Shown here in pieces: positions 43,172 to 50,871 of a stretch of 64,000 nucleotides of DNA. Below the pieces are notes generated by a model that saw only the letters and a list, made by a program, of their open reading frames with translations, had not been told where the DNA came from and made no database searches. The stretch's first letter is position 1. The number at the start of each line of letters is the position of its first letter. Source of the DNA: SZUA-36 sp963801195 (lineage in GTDB: Bacteria > Pseudomonadota > Gammaproteobacteria > Xanthomonadales > SZUA-36); contig CAWDDX010000003.1 in NCBI GenBank assembly GCA_963801195.1, forward strand, positions 868,001 to 932,000. Direction: 5' to 3'. The translations under genes were made by a program, and so were the position numbers.

Positions 43172-44251
43172 TCAGGCTGAAGCATGGCCCTGCAGAAACT
43201 TGCCGATCTCGCCCCAGGCCTCGACCGCCTGTGGAATCTGCGGATCAAAGATCTGCCATATGTGCAACATGTCCGGCCAGGTCTGCATTTTTGCCGGGGA
43301 CCCGCAAGCACAGGCCTTGTAGACATAGCGGCGGGCGTCATCCAGCAACATCTCCGCCTCGCTGGCTTGCACCAGTGTTGGCGGCAGACCCGCAAGATCA
43401 CCCAGCAACGGTGACACCACCGGGCTGCATGGCCGCACCTTGTATGTAAAGTAGACATACCAACTCTTGATGAACTGCGGCAACCGGGTGAGGGGCTTCA
43501 TGAAGGGTTTCAGCATGATATCGGTATCCAGATTGTCGTGCAGACTGGCGCCTGAGAACGTGACGTCGGTCAGGGGTGAAAGCGCCACCACGGCTTCTGG
43601 CGCACGCAGTTGGCTATCCCGAATCCACGCGATCAGTGACAGGGTCAGGTTGCCGCCGGCAGAATCGCCGCCGATGAATAATTGCCGGATCTCCCCGGTG
43701 CCGTCAGGACCGTTACTCAAAATCCAGTGATAAGCCGAGCGGCAGTCTTCAATACAATCTTTGTAAAGGTGTTCAGGCATCAGGCGGTAATCGATGGCGA
43801 GAACGGCACAACCCGTAATTTCTGAAAACTTGCTGGTGATGTTGCGGTGGCTCTTCGGACTGCCAACCACGAACCCCCCGCCGTGAATATAAAGCATGCG
43901 ACGGGACCCATCGGCCCCTGGGGCGATGACCCATTCAGCCGGAATGCCCCCGGCGTCCACCGGTAAAAAATCACTCTTGAATTCAAGTCCATCACTGATG
44001 GCGTCAAATGCTGTGCGCGCCGCTTGCAGGTTTTGATGGCGTCTGCCTATCGAAATTTTCAAGGTGAGTTCCCGGACGGCTTTAATCAGCTGCTGATGTT
44101 CGGGCCCCGGTCCGCCTGTCTGCGTGAAGCGCTGCACGGCATCCGGATCGGAAGGTGGCGGGTAAATCGACACGCCATTCCCACGCAGGTAAAAACGCTC
44201 AAATCCCCAAAAAGCAAGTATGAGTAAAATAAAAACGCCCAACAGATACAT
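43172..44251 (-). CDS. HSL-family alpha/beta-hydrolase (membrane-anchored esterase)
   Basis: 359 residues. One N-terminal helix (LLGVFILLILAFWGFERFYL) anchors it. Motifs of the hormone-sensitive-lipase family: oxyanion YIHGGGFVVGSPKSHRN, nucleophile GGDSAGGNLTLS, the Asp region around GLPPTLVQASEAEMLLDDA and a His in MLHIWQ. GGGAG precedes the ATG at 44251. It is divergent to the second acyltransferase gene and probably cleaves short acyl esters. Confidence 0.85.
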   Translation of the reverse strand: MYLLGVFILLILAFWGFERFYLRGNGVSIYPPPSDPDAVQRFTQTGGPGPEHQQLIKAVRELTLKISIGRRHQNLQAARTAFDAISDGLEFKSDFLPVDAGGIPAEWVIAPGADGSRRMLYIHGGGFVVGSPKSHRNITSKFSEITGCAVLAIDYRLMPEHLYKDCIEDCRSAYHWILSNGPDGTGEIRQLFIGGDSAGGNLTLSLIAWIRDSQLRAPEAVVALSPLTDVTFSGASLHDNLDTDIMLKPFMKPLTRLPQFIKSWYVYFTYKVRPCSPVVSPLLGDLAGLPPTLVQASEAEMLLDDARRYVYKACACGSPAKMQTWPDMLHIWQIFDPQIPQAVEAWGEIGKFLQGHASA

Positions 44252-44361
44252 TGCTTACTCCCGGAAACAAAGTAAAATCGTCAATCAAGCATAGAACTGG
44301 TATTTTAAGCCAGTTCGAACTTTTTCGTAATTTAATTAGCCGGTATCGGGAGTTCGTTGAA

Positions 44362-45837
44362 TTGACTGGAGAGCTTATCAAGGAACCGATCTCCAAGGTC
44401 GATACTGCCTGGTTGCGCATGGAGCAACCGACCAACCTGATGATGATCAACGGGGTCATCATGCTGGATGAGCACCTGGACTATGACACCCTGCTCAAGA
44501 CGGTCGAGCAGCGCTTCCTGGCTTTCAGACGTTTTCGTCAAAAAGCGGTGGATGGCGCCAGGGGCGCCCACTGGGTCATTGACGAGGATTTTGATATCCG
44601 CCAACATATCCGGCGCACCGCTTTGCCGGGTGCGGCGGACCGCGCTGAGCTGGAACTGCTGGTTTCAGACCTCGCAAGTACCCCGTTGGATAGTTCGCAC
44701 CCGTTGTGGCAGTTCCACGTGGTCGAGAACTATGTTGAAGGGCCGGCTATTATTGTCCGCATCCATCACTGTATTGCCGATGGTATTGCGCTTGTCCAGG
44801 TCTTCCTTTCCTTGACGGATCCGACCCGGGAGGGCCGTCCTTCTGCGCGTGAACCGGATTTATGGAAATTGCGCCGGGCAAGTGAGGCCAAGGTATTCCA
44901 GCGTTTGATTGACCCGGCGCGTGACGGTCTGGATTTTGCCGTACACCTTGGCCAGCGCATGGTCGAAGAAGGCAGCAAGATACTCCAGAACCCGGCTGTC
45001 GCAAGCAGCTATGCGACGGAGGCCAGCGAAATCGTACGTGAACTGGTGAATTCGCTGACGCTCGAAGACGACCCTGTAACGCGTTTCAAGGGGCAGTTGG
45101 GAACACGCAAACGGGTGGCCTGGGCGGAGCCGTTGCCCCTCGATGAGGTCAAGGCCGTCAGCAAGGCCTTTGGATGCACGGTCAATGATGTACTCATCGC
45201 TGCGGTGACCGGTGCTTTAAGACAATACATGATTTCCGTTGGCGACGATCCCGGTGAGTTGCAGGACATTCGCGTTACGGTACCGGTCAACCTGCGCCCG
45301 CTGGAGCATGCGCAGGAGCTGGGCAACCATTTTGGCCTGGTGTTTCTTTCGTTGCCGCTAAGTATCGATAGCCCGTTGGAACGACTGTACGCCGTGAGTG
45401 AGCGTATGAACGAACTCAAATGCTCGAAGCAGGCCACCGTTACGCTGGGGTTCCTCGCTGCGCTCGGAATGGGGCCTTCGGCCATGCAAAAACCGGTACT
45501 GGACTTGCTCAGCAAAAAGGCGACCGCCGTCCTTACCAATGTTCCGGGACCCCAAAAACCGTTATACCTGGCCGGAGCCAAGATGAAGGAACTGATGTTC
45601 TGGGTGCCGCAAAACGGCAGCGTCGGTATAGGCATCAGCATACTTAGCTATAACAACAAGGTATTTTTTGGCCTGATCAGCGACTACCGGTTGTTACAGG
45701 AGCCCCTGCAGGTTATATCCCGTTTCAAAAAAGAATTTGAAAAACTGCTCTACCTCGGCCTGATGTTACCCCTCGATGGCCGGCCGGACCCGCAGACCGC
45801 CGAGAACCTGCTGGTCAATACGGCCGGGCAGGACTGA
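44362..45837 (+). CDS. WS/DGAT family O-acyltransferase, second copy
   Basis: About 491 residues if started at the TTG at 44362, which has GGGAG upstream; the frame is open to a TTG at 44251, but that would overlap the start of the divergent esterase gene and leave no promoter space. Homology begins at KVDTAWLRMEQPTNLMMING. The catalytic HHxxxDG is present (RIHHCIADG, His135-His136 from this start) and the NVPGPQKPLYLAGAKMKE block follows. Divergent from the copy at 39823, so it is a paralogue with possibly different acceptor preference. Confidence 0.9.
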   Translation: MTGELIKEPISKVDTAWLRMEQPTNLMMINGVIMLDEHLDYDTLLKTVEQRFLAFRRFRQKAVDGARGAHWVIDEDFDIRQHIRRTALPGAADRAELELLVSDLASTPLDSSHPLWQFHVVENYVEGPAIIVRIHHCIADGIALVQVFLSLTDPTREGRPSAREPDLWKLRRASEAKVFQRLIDPARDGLDFAVHLGQRMVEEGSKILQNPAVASSYATEASEIVRELVNSLTLEDDPVTRFKGQLGTRKRVAWAEPLPLDEVKAVSKAFGCTVNDVLIAAVTGALRQYMISVGDDPGELQDIRVTVPVNLRPLEHAQELGNHFGLVFLSLPLSIDSPLERLYAVSERMNELKCSKQATVTLGFLAALGMGPSAMQKPVLDLLSKKATAVLTNVPGPQKPLYLAGAKMKELMFWVPQNGSVGIGISILSYNNKVFFGLISDYRLLQEPLQVISRFKKEFEKLLYLGLMLPLDGRPDPQTAENLLVNTAGQD

Positions 45838-45842
45838 GAAAA

Positions 45843-46706
45843 CTATTCCAGCTCCGCGAGCGCCGCTTCGACGTCCAGTTTTTCCATCGCGTCAACGGGG
45901 TCCAGCTCACTTGCTTTCACATATAGATCGGTGACTTCATCAATCCTGTCGTCACTATAAAGAAGGTAAAGCCCGTTACCGTATTCGATATGCGCAATTG
46001 GCGCGTTCGGGGTTAATTCCAGGGCGCGGTCAAAGTGCTCCAGGGCTTTTGCCGCGCTCGCACCGTAGGTCATTTTGCCCAGCATCTTGCCAACCTTATT
46101 GATGATTTCTGCGTGGTACATACCCATTGCCGTGTGCGCTTCAGCATGGTCCGGCTGCAATTTAAGCGCGTTTTGCAGGCTGGTGTGAATTTTGCCTCCA
46201 ATACCCTGGCTCAGTGCCTTGATAACTGAAATGCTCTGGCTGTAACGGCCAAGGTTGAAGGCGTGGAAATAATGGCTGTTGGGATCATCGGGCAAGGCCT
46301 GAATGGCGGATTCGGCACGCGCTATTGCGGCCAGGTAACAGGCTTGCTGAGTCCTTTCATCCTTCTCGAGGTAAGTTGCATACACGCCCGCCGCCTTGTT
46401 AGCAGCGGCGTGCGCCAGCAAGCCGCACTTTTCAGACAGGCTGACCGCTTTTTGAAATTCGCCCGAATGGAAACAGCGCCAGGCATCCTGAATGGTTGTT
46501 GCCAGTGTTCCGAATTTATCTTGGAATTTCTTTGGCGCGGCCCCCGGTGCCTGCGCCAGGGTTTTCTCCACCCAATCGGCATCCGGGAATTCGACGCAAT
46601 CCCCCCGGTGCAGATCGGTCCAGCTATCCTTTAGCCGGCTGTCTTGATACAAGAAGTGAGCGTTGTTGTGTGGGAAACTGTTCCATTGCGACATAAGGTT
46701 CGACAC
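45843..46706 (-). CDS. TPR-repeat protein of unknown function
   Basis: 287 residues without a signal peptide. TPR-like pairs: FHSGEFQKAVSLSEKCGLLA, ALKLQPDHAEAHTAMGMYHA and FDRALELTPNAPIAHIEYGN with YVKASELDPVDAMEKLD. The N-terminal part (PGAAPKKFQDKFGTLATTIQ) resembles nothing I recognise. The start is a GTG at 46706 or an ATG at 46694, neither with a strong ribosome-binding site. It is convergent with the acyltransferase gene (5 bases between the stops) and divergent to the phasin genes. Confidence 0.75.
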   Translation of the reverse strand: MSNLMSQWNSFPHNNAHFLYQDSRLKDSWTDLHRGDCVEFPDADWVEKTLAQAPGAAPKKFQDKFGTLATTIQDAWRCFHSGEFQKAVSLSEKCGLLAHAAANKAAGVYATYLEKDERTQQACYLAAIARAESAIQALPDDPNSHYFHAFNLGRYSQSISVIKALSQGIGGKIHTSLQNALKLQPDHAEAHTAMGMYHAEIINKVGKMLGKMTYGASAAKALEHFDRALELTPNAPIAHIEYGNGLYLLYSDDRIDEVTDLYVKASELDPVDAMEKLDVEAALAELE

Positions 46707-46758
46707 CGTAGTAGTTGAGGGGTGCTGAAGCGCAATTTACTACACTTCAACAGTGCAC

Positions 46759-46778
46759 TAGTGTGTTTGCTCTAAATA
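46759..46778 (+). promoter_or_regulatory. 20-bp conserved upstream motif of the first phasin gene
   Basis: TAGTGTGTTTGCTCTAAATA is repeated exactly at 47927-47946 upstream of the second phasin gene, in both cases about 56-57 bases before the ATG. It is probably a shared promoter or operator of the paralogous genes. Confidence 0.6.
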
Positions 46779-46834
46779 TTGAGCCTAACATAAGACCATC
46801 AAGTTTCAATCCTCACTGGATCAAGGAGTTCGAG

Positions 46835-47866
46835 ATGGTTAACAAGACAACGAAAAAGAAAGTAGCGGTGAAAAAGGCCGGAAAAGAGTTTACGGTACCG
46901 GTTGTAAGCTCGGCAAAAGATCTCCTGTTTGCGGGCCTGGGCGTGTTTTCCCTCGCGCAGCGGGAAAGTGAAAAGCTGATCGGTCAGGGCACCAGGCTAT
47001 TTGACAAGCTGGTCTCCGAAGGCGCCCGTGTTGAGAAGAATTCCATGCATTTTGCCGAAAACAAGGTTGGAGAAATCAGGACCGATGTTGAAAAGAGATT
47101 AAAAGCGGTAAATCACCAGGTCAGTGAAAACTGGGACAGCCTCGGTAACGTCTTTGACGAACGTGTTTCAGGCACACTCGACCGTCTTGGCATTCCGACG
47201 TCCAGGGAGTTGGACAAACTTTCCGGTTACCTGCAGGACATGTCGACGAAAACCACCAATAAATGGAAAGGGTTTGAGAAAGTAGCCCGTGATACGGCGG
47301 ATAACCTCGAAAAACTGGAAAAAGAATTTTCAAAGCGGGTCAAGGTTGCATTGGAAGAACTGCAAGTTGCGAGCCTGGAAGATTTGAAAAGCTTGACTGA
47401 CAGCGTACAGAAGGCATCCCGCGAAACCACCACAAACCTGGCCAAGTTGGAATCAACGCTCGACAAGCGCGTTTCCAGTGTATTCAGCAAACTGGAAGCC
47501 ACCACGACGAATGAAGTCAAGAAGCTCAATAACGGTTTGCAGGATGTAACCCGCCAGGTATCCGAAACAATGGGAAGCCTCGAGAAAGTAGTTGAAGCGC
47601 GCGTCAAGCTGGCTTTGGATGGGCTTGGATTACCGAGTAAAAACGACATCAGCAAACTGTCCGCTGAACTGGGCAAGCTCTCTTTGAAAGTGACCCAGCT
47701 TGAGAAGCAATTGAAGGACAGCCCGAAAAAGGCCACGGCCAAAGCTGAAAAGAAGGTACTCGCGCCCAAGACACCCTCCGGTATGACGGTCGTCGAAAGA
47801 AAAAAGGCCGCCGAAGCAATCAGCAAGATGAAGCCGGCGCGTAACCCGGAGACGACAGGCGAATAG
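46835..47866 (+). CDS. Polyhydroxyalkanoate granule-associated phasin-like protein, long form
   Basis: 343 residues, ATG behind AAGGAG; the upstream part of the open frame is the promoter. The region LFAGLGVFSLAQRESEKLIG to LFDKLVSEGARVEK is the phasin domain (PHA_granule type). A long coiled coil of repeated units follows, for example WKGFEKVARDTADNLEKLEK and TNLAKLESTLDKRVSSVFSK, ending with a Lys-rich tail. Phasins coat storage granules. The internal repeats suggest extension of the basic domain by duplication. Confidence 0.82.
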   Translation: MVNKTTKKKVAVKKAGKEFTVPVVSSAKDLLFAGLGVFSLAQRESEKLIGQGTRLFDKLVSEGARVEKNSMHFAENKVGEIRTDVEKRLKAVNHQVSENWDSLGNVFDERVSGTLDRLGIPTSRELDKLSGYLQDMSTKTTNKWKGFEKVARDTADNLEKLEKEFSKRVKVALEELQVASLEDLKSLTDSVQKASRETTTNLAKLESTLDKRVSSVFSKLEATTTNEVKKLNNGLQDVTRQVSETMGSLEKVVEARVKLALDGLGLPSKNDISKLSAELGKLSLKVTQLEKQLKDSPKKATAKAEKKVLAPKTPSGMTVVERKKAAEAISKMKPARNPETTGE

Positions 47867-47878
47867 GTCTTCGGGATG

Positions 47879-47906
47879 AACAGGGCTGTCTGAACACGGC
47901 CCTGTT
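47879..47906 (+). terminator. Hairpin between the two phasin genes
   Basis: AACAGGGC pairs with GCCCTGTT across a 12-base loop, 13 bases past the stop; only a few T follow. A probable terminator, consistent with the second gene having its own promoter. Confidence 0.55.
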
Positions 47907-47926
47907 TGCTGCAAACCCAGGGTTAT

Positions 47927-47946
47927 TAGTGTGTTTGCTCTAAATA
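47927..47946 (+). promoter_or_regulatory. 20-bp conserved upstream motif of the second phasin gene
   Basis: Exact copy of the motif at 46759-46778, with similar distance to the start codon (57 bases). Confidence 0.6.
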
Positions 47947-48002
47947 ATGCATCTAATATGCACACATCACTTATTTATGCTCAATAGAGCAAGGAGTTTG
48001 AA

Positions 48003-48584
48003 ATGACTAAGAAAACATTGAAAAAGAAGGCTATGAAAAAGAAGGTACAGGCCAAATCCGCAGCTTCAAGTTTTGCTACACCGGTTGTTGATTCAGCACG
48101 TGAAATATGGCTTGCTGGCCTGGGCGCATTTTCTTTTGCACAAAACGAAAGTGGCAAGATCATCGAACAGGGCAATAAACTTTTTGAAAAGTTAGTGTCT
48201 GAAGGCGCCAAGCTGGAGAAGAAGGGTCGCAACGTTGCCGAGTCCGCTGTCGGCGGTATCAGGGATGACGTGGAATCGAAGGTCGGCGCGGTTCGTAAAC
48301 AAGCTGTTGACAATTGGGACAAGCTGGAAACGATTTTCGAAAATCGTGTTGCCCGCGTCCTCGGTCAGTTGGGTGTTCCGACAGCCGATGACGTCAATAA
48401 GCTTTCCGAACGCGTGCAAACCCTGGCAAACAAGGTCACGGCCATGAACCAGGGTGCAAAGCCGGCCAAGACTGCTGCTAAAAAGCCTGCAGCTAAAAAG
48501 ACCGCCGCCAAAAAGCCCGCAACCAAAAAAACGGCCGCTAAGAAACCGGCCGCAAAAGCAGCCGCTGACAAGCCAGCTGCTTAA
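48003..48584 (+). CDS. Phasin with histone-H1-like tail (PhaF-like)
   Basis: 193 residues, ATG with AAGGAG. The phasin domain (IWLAGLGAFSFAQNESGKII to WDKLETIFENRVARVLGQLG) ends near residue 145. A Lys/Ala/Pro tail of KPAAKKTA-type repeats follows, as in PhaF and AlgP. Such tails bind DNA and help distribute PHA granules at cell division. The two halves have different composition. It is paralogous to the preceding gene in the first 120 residues and probably co-regulated through the 20-bp motif. Confidence 0.88.
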   Translation: MTKKTLKKKAMKKKVQAKSAASSFATPVVDSAREIWLAGLGAFSFAQNESGKIIEQGNKLFEKLVSEGAKLEKKGRNVAESAVGGIRDDVESKVGAVRKQAVDNWDKLETIFENRVARVLGQLGVPTADDVNKLSERVQTLANKVTAMNQGAKPAKTAAKKPAAKKTAAKKPATKKTAAKKPAAKAAADKPAA

Positions 48585-48626
48585 CCAGGCACTCAAGTCC
48601 CCCCTCCCATACTTAATGGGAATCTT

Positions 48627-48654
48627 GGGCCGACATCCAGTCGGCCCTTTTTTT
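48627..48654 (+). terminator. Rho-independent terminator after the phasin genes
   Basis: GGGCCGAC-ATCCA-GTCGGCCC followed by seven T: perfect 8-bp stem, 42 bases after the phasin stop. Confidence 0.9.
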
Positions 48655-48719
48655 ATGTTCGCAAATCTGGCCACTGTGTTTACCAACCCGGTAGAATAGC
48701 AATTGTGCGCGGAGAAAAA

Positions 48720-48938
48720 ATGGAAACACAGGATATCTTGAGGTTTGGCGTGGCGTTTGTCGGCCTGGTGCTGATCATCGGTGCGATAAACAATCTGCAT
48801 ACGGGTTATACCTTTGGGCTGACTGGCAAGGGCAAGTTCTATCGTAAGGATGAACCGGGTTATTTTATGGTTCTATTTCTGAGCAGGATTTTTCTGGGGT
48901 TAGTGTGTTTGGCAGCTGTGTACTTTGCACCCGCTTAG
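48720..48938 (+). CDS. Small two-helix membrane protein
   Basis: 72 residues from the ATG at 48720 with GGAG; an in-frame GTG at 48705 is less likely. Helices: LRFGVAFVGLVLIIGAI and FMVLFLSRIFLGLVCLAAVYF, joined by the hydrophilic stretch GYTFGLTGKGKFYRKDEPGY. No family known to me. It stands alone between the phasin terminator and the SDR gene. Confidence 0.6.
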   Translation: METQDILRFGVAFVGLVLIIGAINNLHTGYTFGLTGKGKFYRKDEPGYFMVLFLSRIFLGLVCLAAVYFAPA

Positions 48939-49035
48939 CAGTTTATAACCAACGTTAACCTTACTTTCTAATCGTCCGCATTGAACCGGACAGTTTCTCA
49001 GGAATAATTACAGGATAAGAAAAACGGAGAGCAGG

Positions 49036-49794
49036 ATGTACCAATTTGACATGTCCGGAAAAGTCGCCGTGGTAAACGGCGCGTCACGCGGCATTGGTGA
49101 AGCCATCGCCAAAGGACTGGCTGAGTGCGGCGCAATGGTCATATTGACCAGCAGACGGCAGGAAAGCGTGCAGAAAGTGGCGGATGAGATCGTCGAAGCC
49201 GGCGGCAAAGCCGTCGCAAGGTCCTGTCATGCCGGACACCTTGATGAAATTGAAGCACTATTCGAGTTCGTTAATAAGGAGTTTGGCCGTCTCGATATCC
49301 TTGTCAACAACGCCGCCACCAACCCTTATTTTGGTCCGGCTACCGACCTTACTCCCAAGGCCTTTGACAAAACCGTCGATATCAATTTGAAAGGGCCCTA
49401 TTTCATGCTTTGCAAGGCCGTACCCCTGATGGCCAAAAGCGGTGGCGGAAGCGTGGTTAACGTGGCATCCGTTGCCGCGCTGATTTCGCTGCCGGGACAA
49501 GCGGTTTATTCGATGACGAAAGCGGGCCTGGTCAGTATCACCCGGTCTTTTGCGAAAGAGTATGGTCAGCAGGGAGTCAGGGTCAATGCGATACTTCCGG
49601 GTGTGGTTGAAACCCGTTTGGCATCTGCATTGATTGAAGATCCGGGTATTCAAAAATGGTTATCCAAATTACCCGCAGGCAGGGCCGGGCAACCCGATGA
49701 TATGGTCGCCGGTGTCCTTTACCTCCTTTCAGACCAGGCCGCTTATACAACGGGCACAACGCTTGTAATGGACGGTGGAGCAACCCTGGGATAA
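49036..49794 (+). CDS. Short-chain dehydrogenase/reductase
   Basis: 252 residues of the classical SDR fold. NAD(P) loop GASRGIGEAIA (15-25), NNAAT, catalytic Ser145, Tyr158 and Lys162 (YSMTK) and the ending GTTLVMDGGATLG. It is probably a 3-hydroxy- or 4-hydroxyacyl-type alcohol dehydrogenase; substrate not determinable. GGAGAGCAGG lies before the ATG. Three bases separate it from the APH kinase gene, so the two form one operon. Confidence 0.88.
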   Translation: MYQFDMSGKVAVVNGASRGIGEAIAKGLAECGAMVILTSRRQESVQKVADEIVEAGGKAVARSCHAGHLDEIEALFEFVNKEFGRLDILVNNAATNPYFGPATDLTPKAFDKTVDINLKGPYFMLCKAVPLMAKSGGGSVVNVASVAALISLPGQAVYSMTKAGLVSITRSFAKEYGQQGVRVNAILPGVVETRLASALIEDPGIQKWLSKLPAGRAGQPDDMVAGVLYLLSDQAAYTTGTTLVMDGGATLG

Positions 49795-49797
49795 AAC

Positions 49798-50859
49798 GTG
49801 GACACCGCAGGCAGCAACCCAACTACGTCTGTCAGGAAAGGTGAAGCGCTCGATTGGCGGGCACTCGACCGGTATCTGAAGTCGGTTCTTCCGCATCTTG
49901 AGGGTGAGCCTGAGATCAGCCAATTTGCCGGCGGGAATTCAAACCTGACCTATCGTTTGAAATATGCCAATGATGACCTGGTCGTGCGCCGGCCACCCTT
50001 TGGCACCAAGGCCAAATCCGCTCACAGCATGATCCGTGAGTACCGCGTCATGAATGGGCTGAAACCGGTCTTCCCGTCCGTGCCGGATACGCTCCATTAC
50101 AGTGATGACGCCGCCATCATCGGTTCCGAGTTTTACGTCATGCGAAAGGTCGACGGGGTGCTGATAAAAAATCAGATTCCGGCGGAATGGAAGTTCACAC
50201 CGGGTGATACAAGTCGGTTCTGTACCTGTTTCTGGGAAAAGCTGATCGAGTTGCACCAGGTAGACTACAACTCGGCCGGCCTTGCAGATTTCGGCAAACC
50301 GGAAGGATACATCGAGCGCCAGGTGCGGGGCTGGAACGGGCGTTTTGAACGTGTCATAACAGCCGACGTTGACCATTTTTCGGGGGTGCGGGACTGGCTG
50401 GTGGCAAATATGCCTGCCGACAATGTTCGCCATTCCGTTCTGCATGGTGATTATCGTATTGATAATGTTATTTTCGATGCGAACAATCCCCGCAACATCC
50501 TTGCGGTGCTGGATTGGGAAATTTGTGCCCTCGGTGATCCCTTGATGGATCTTGGCAGCGCGCTGGCCTACTGGATACAGGATGATGACCCGGTGGAATT
50601 GAAACACCTGATGGTCCAGCCTTCGAACGCACCCGGCATGTTAACCCGTAGGGAAATTCTTGACCTCTACCAGGACCGCACAGGTCTCAACACATCCGGC
50701 TTTACGTTTTACCTGGTCTATGGGTACTGGCGTCTTGCCGTGATCCTGCAGCAAATCTACTTCCGTTACTTCCACGGTCAGACGCAGGACGCGCGTTTCA
50801 AAAATTTTGGAAAGGCCGTTCAGCATCTGGGTGAGCATTGCCATAGACTGATTAATTAG
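49798..50859 (+). CDS. APH-family phosphotransferase, ACAD10/11 N-domain/LvaA-like
   Basis: 353 residues, GTG start three bases after the SDR stop. Kinase motifs: nucleotide loop SQFAGGNSNLTYRL, the catalytic-loop HGDYRIDNVIFD and the metal DWEICALGDPLMDLG. This branch is the aminoglycoside-phosphotransferase-like kinase that in animals is fused to acyl-CoA dehydrogenases (ACAD10/11) and in Pseudomonas is LvaA, where it phosphorylates the hydroxyl of 4-hydroxyacyl-CoA. An ACAD of the matching type lies at 53815. The small LvaB helper is not seen. Confidence 0.82.
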   Translation: MDTAGSNPTTSVRKGEALDWRALDRYLKSVLPHLEGEPEISQFAGGNSNLTYRLKYANDDLVVRRPPFGTKAKSAHSMIREYRVMNGLKPVFPSVPDTLHYSDDAAIIGSEFYVMRKVDGVLIKNQIPAEWKFTPGDTSRFCTCFWEKLIELHQVDYNSAGLADFGKPEGYIERQVRGWNGRFERVITADVDHFSGVRDWLVANMPADNVRHSVLHGDYRIDNVIFDANNPRNILAVLDWEICALGDPLMDLGSALAYWIQDDDPVELKHLMVQPSNAPGMLTRREILDLYQDRTGLNTSGFTFYLVYGYWRLAVILQQIYFRYFHGQTQDARFKNFGKAVQHLGEHCHRLIN

Positions 50860-50871
50860 GCTCTGTTGGCA

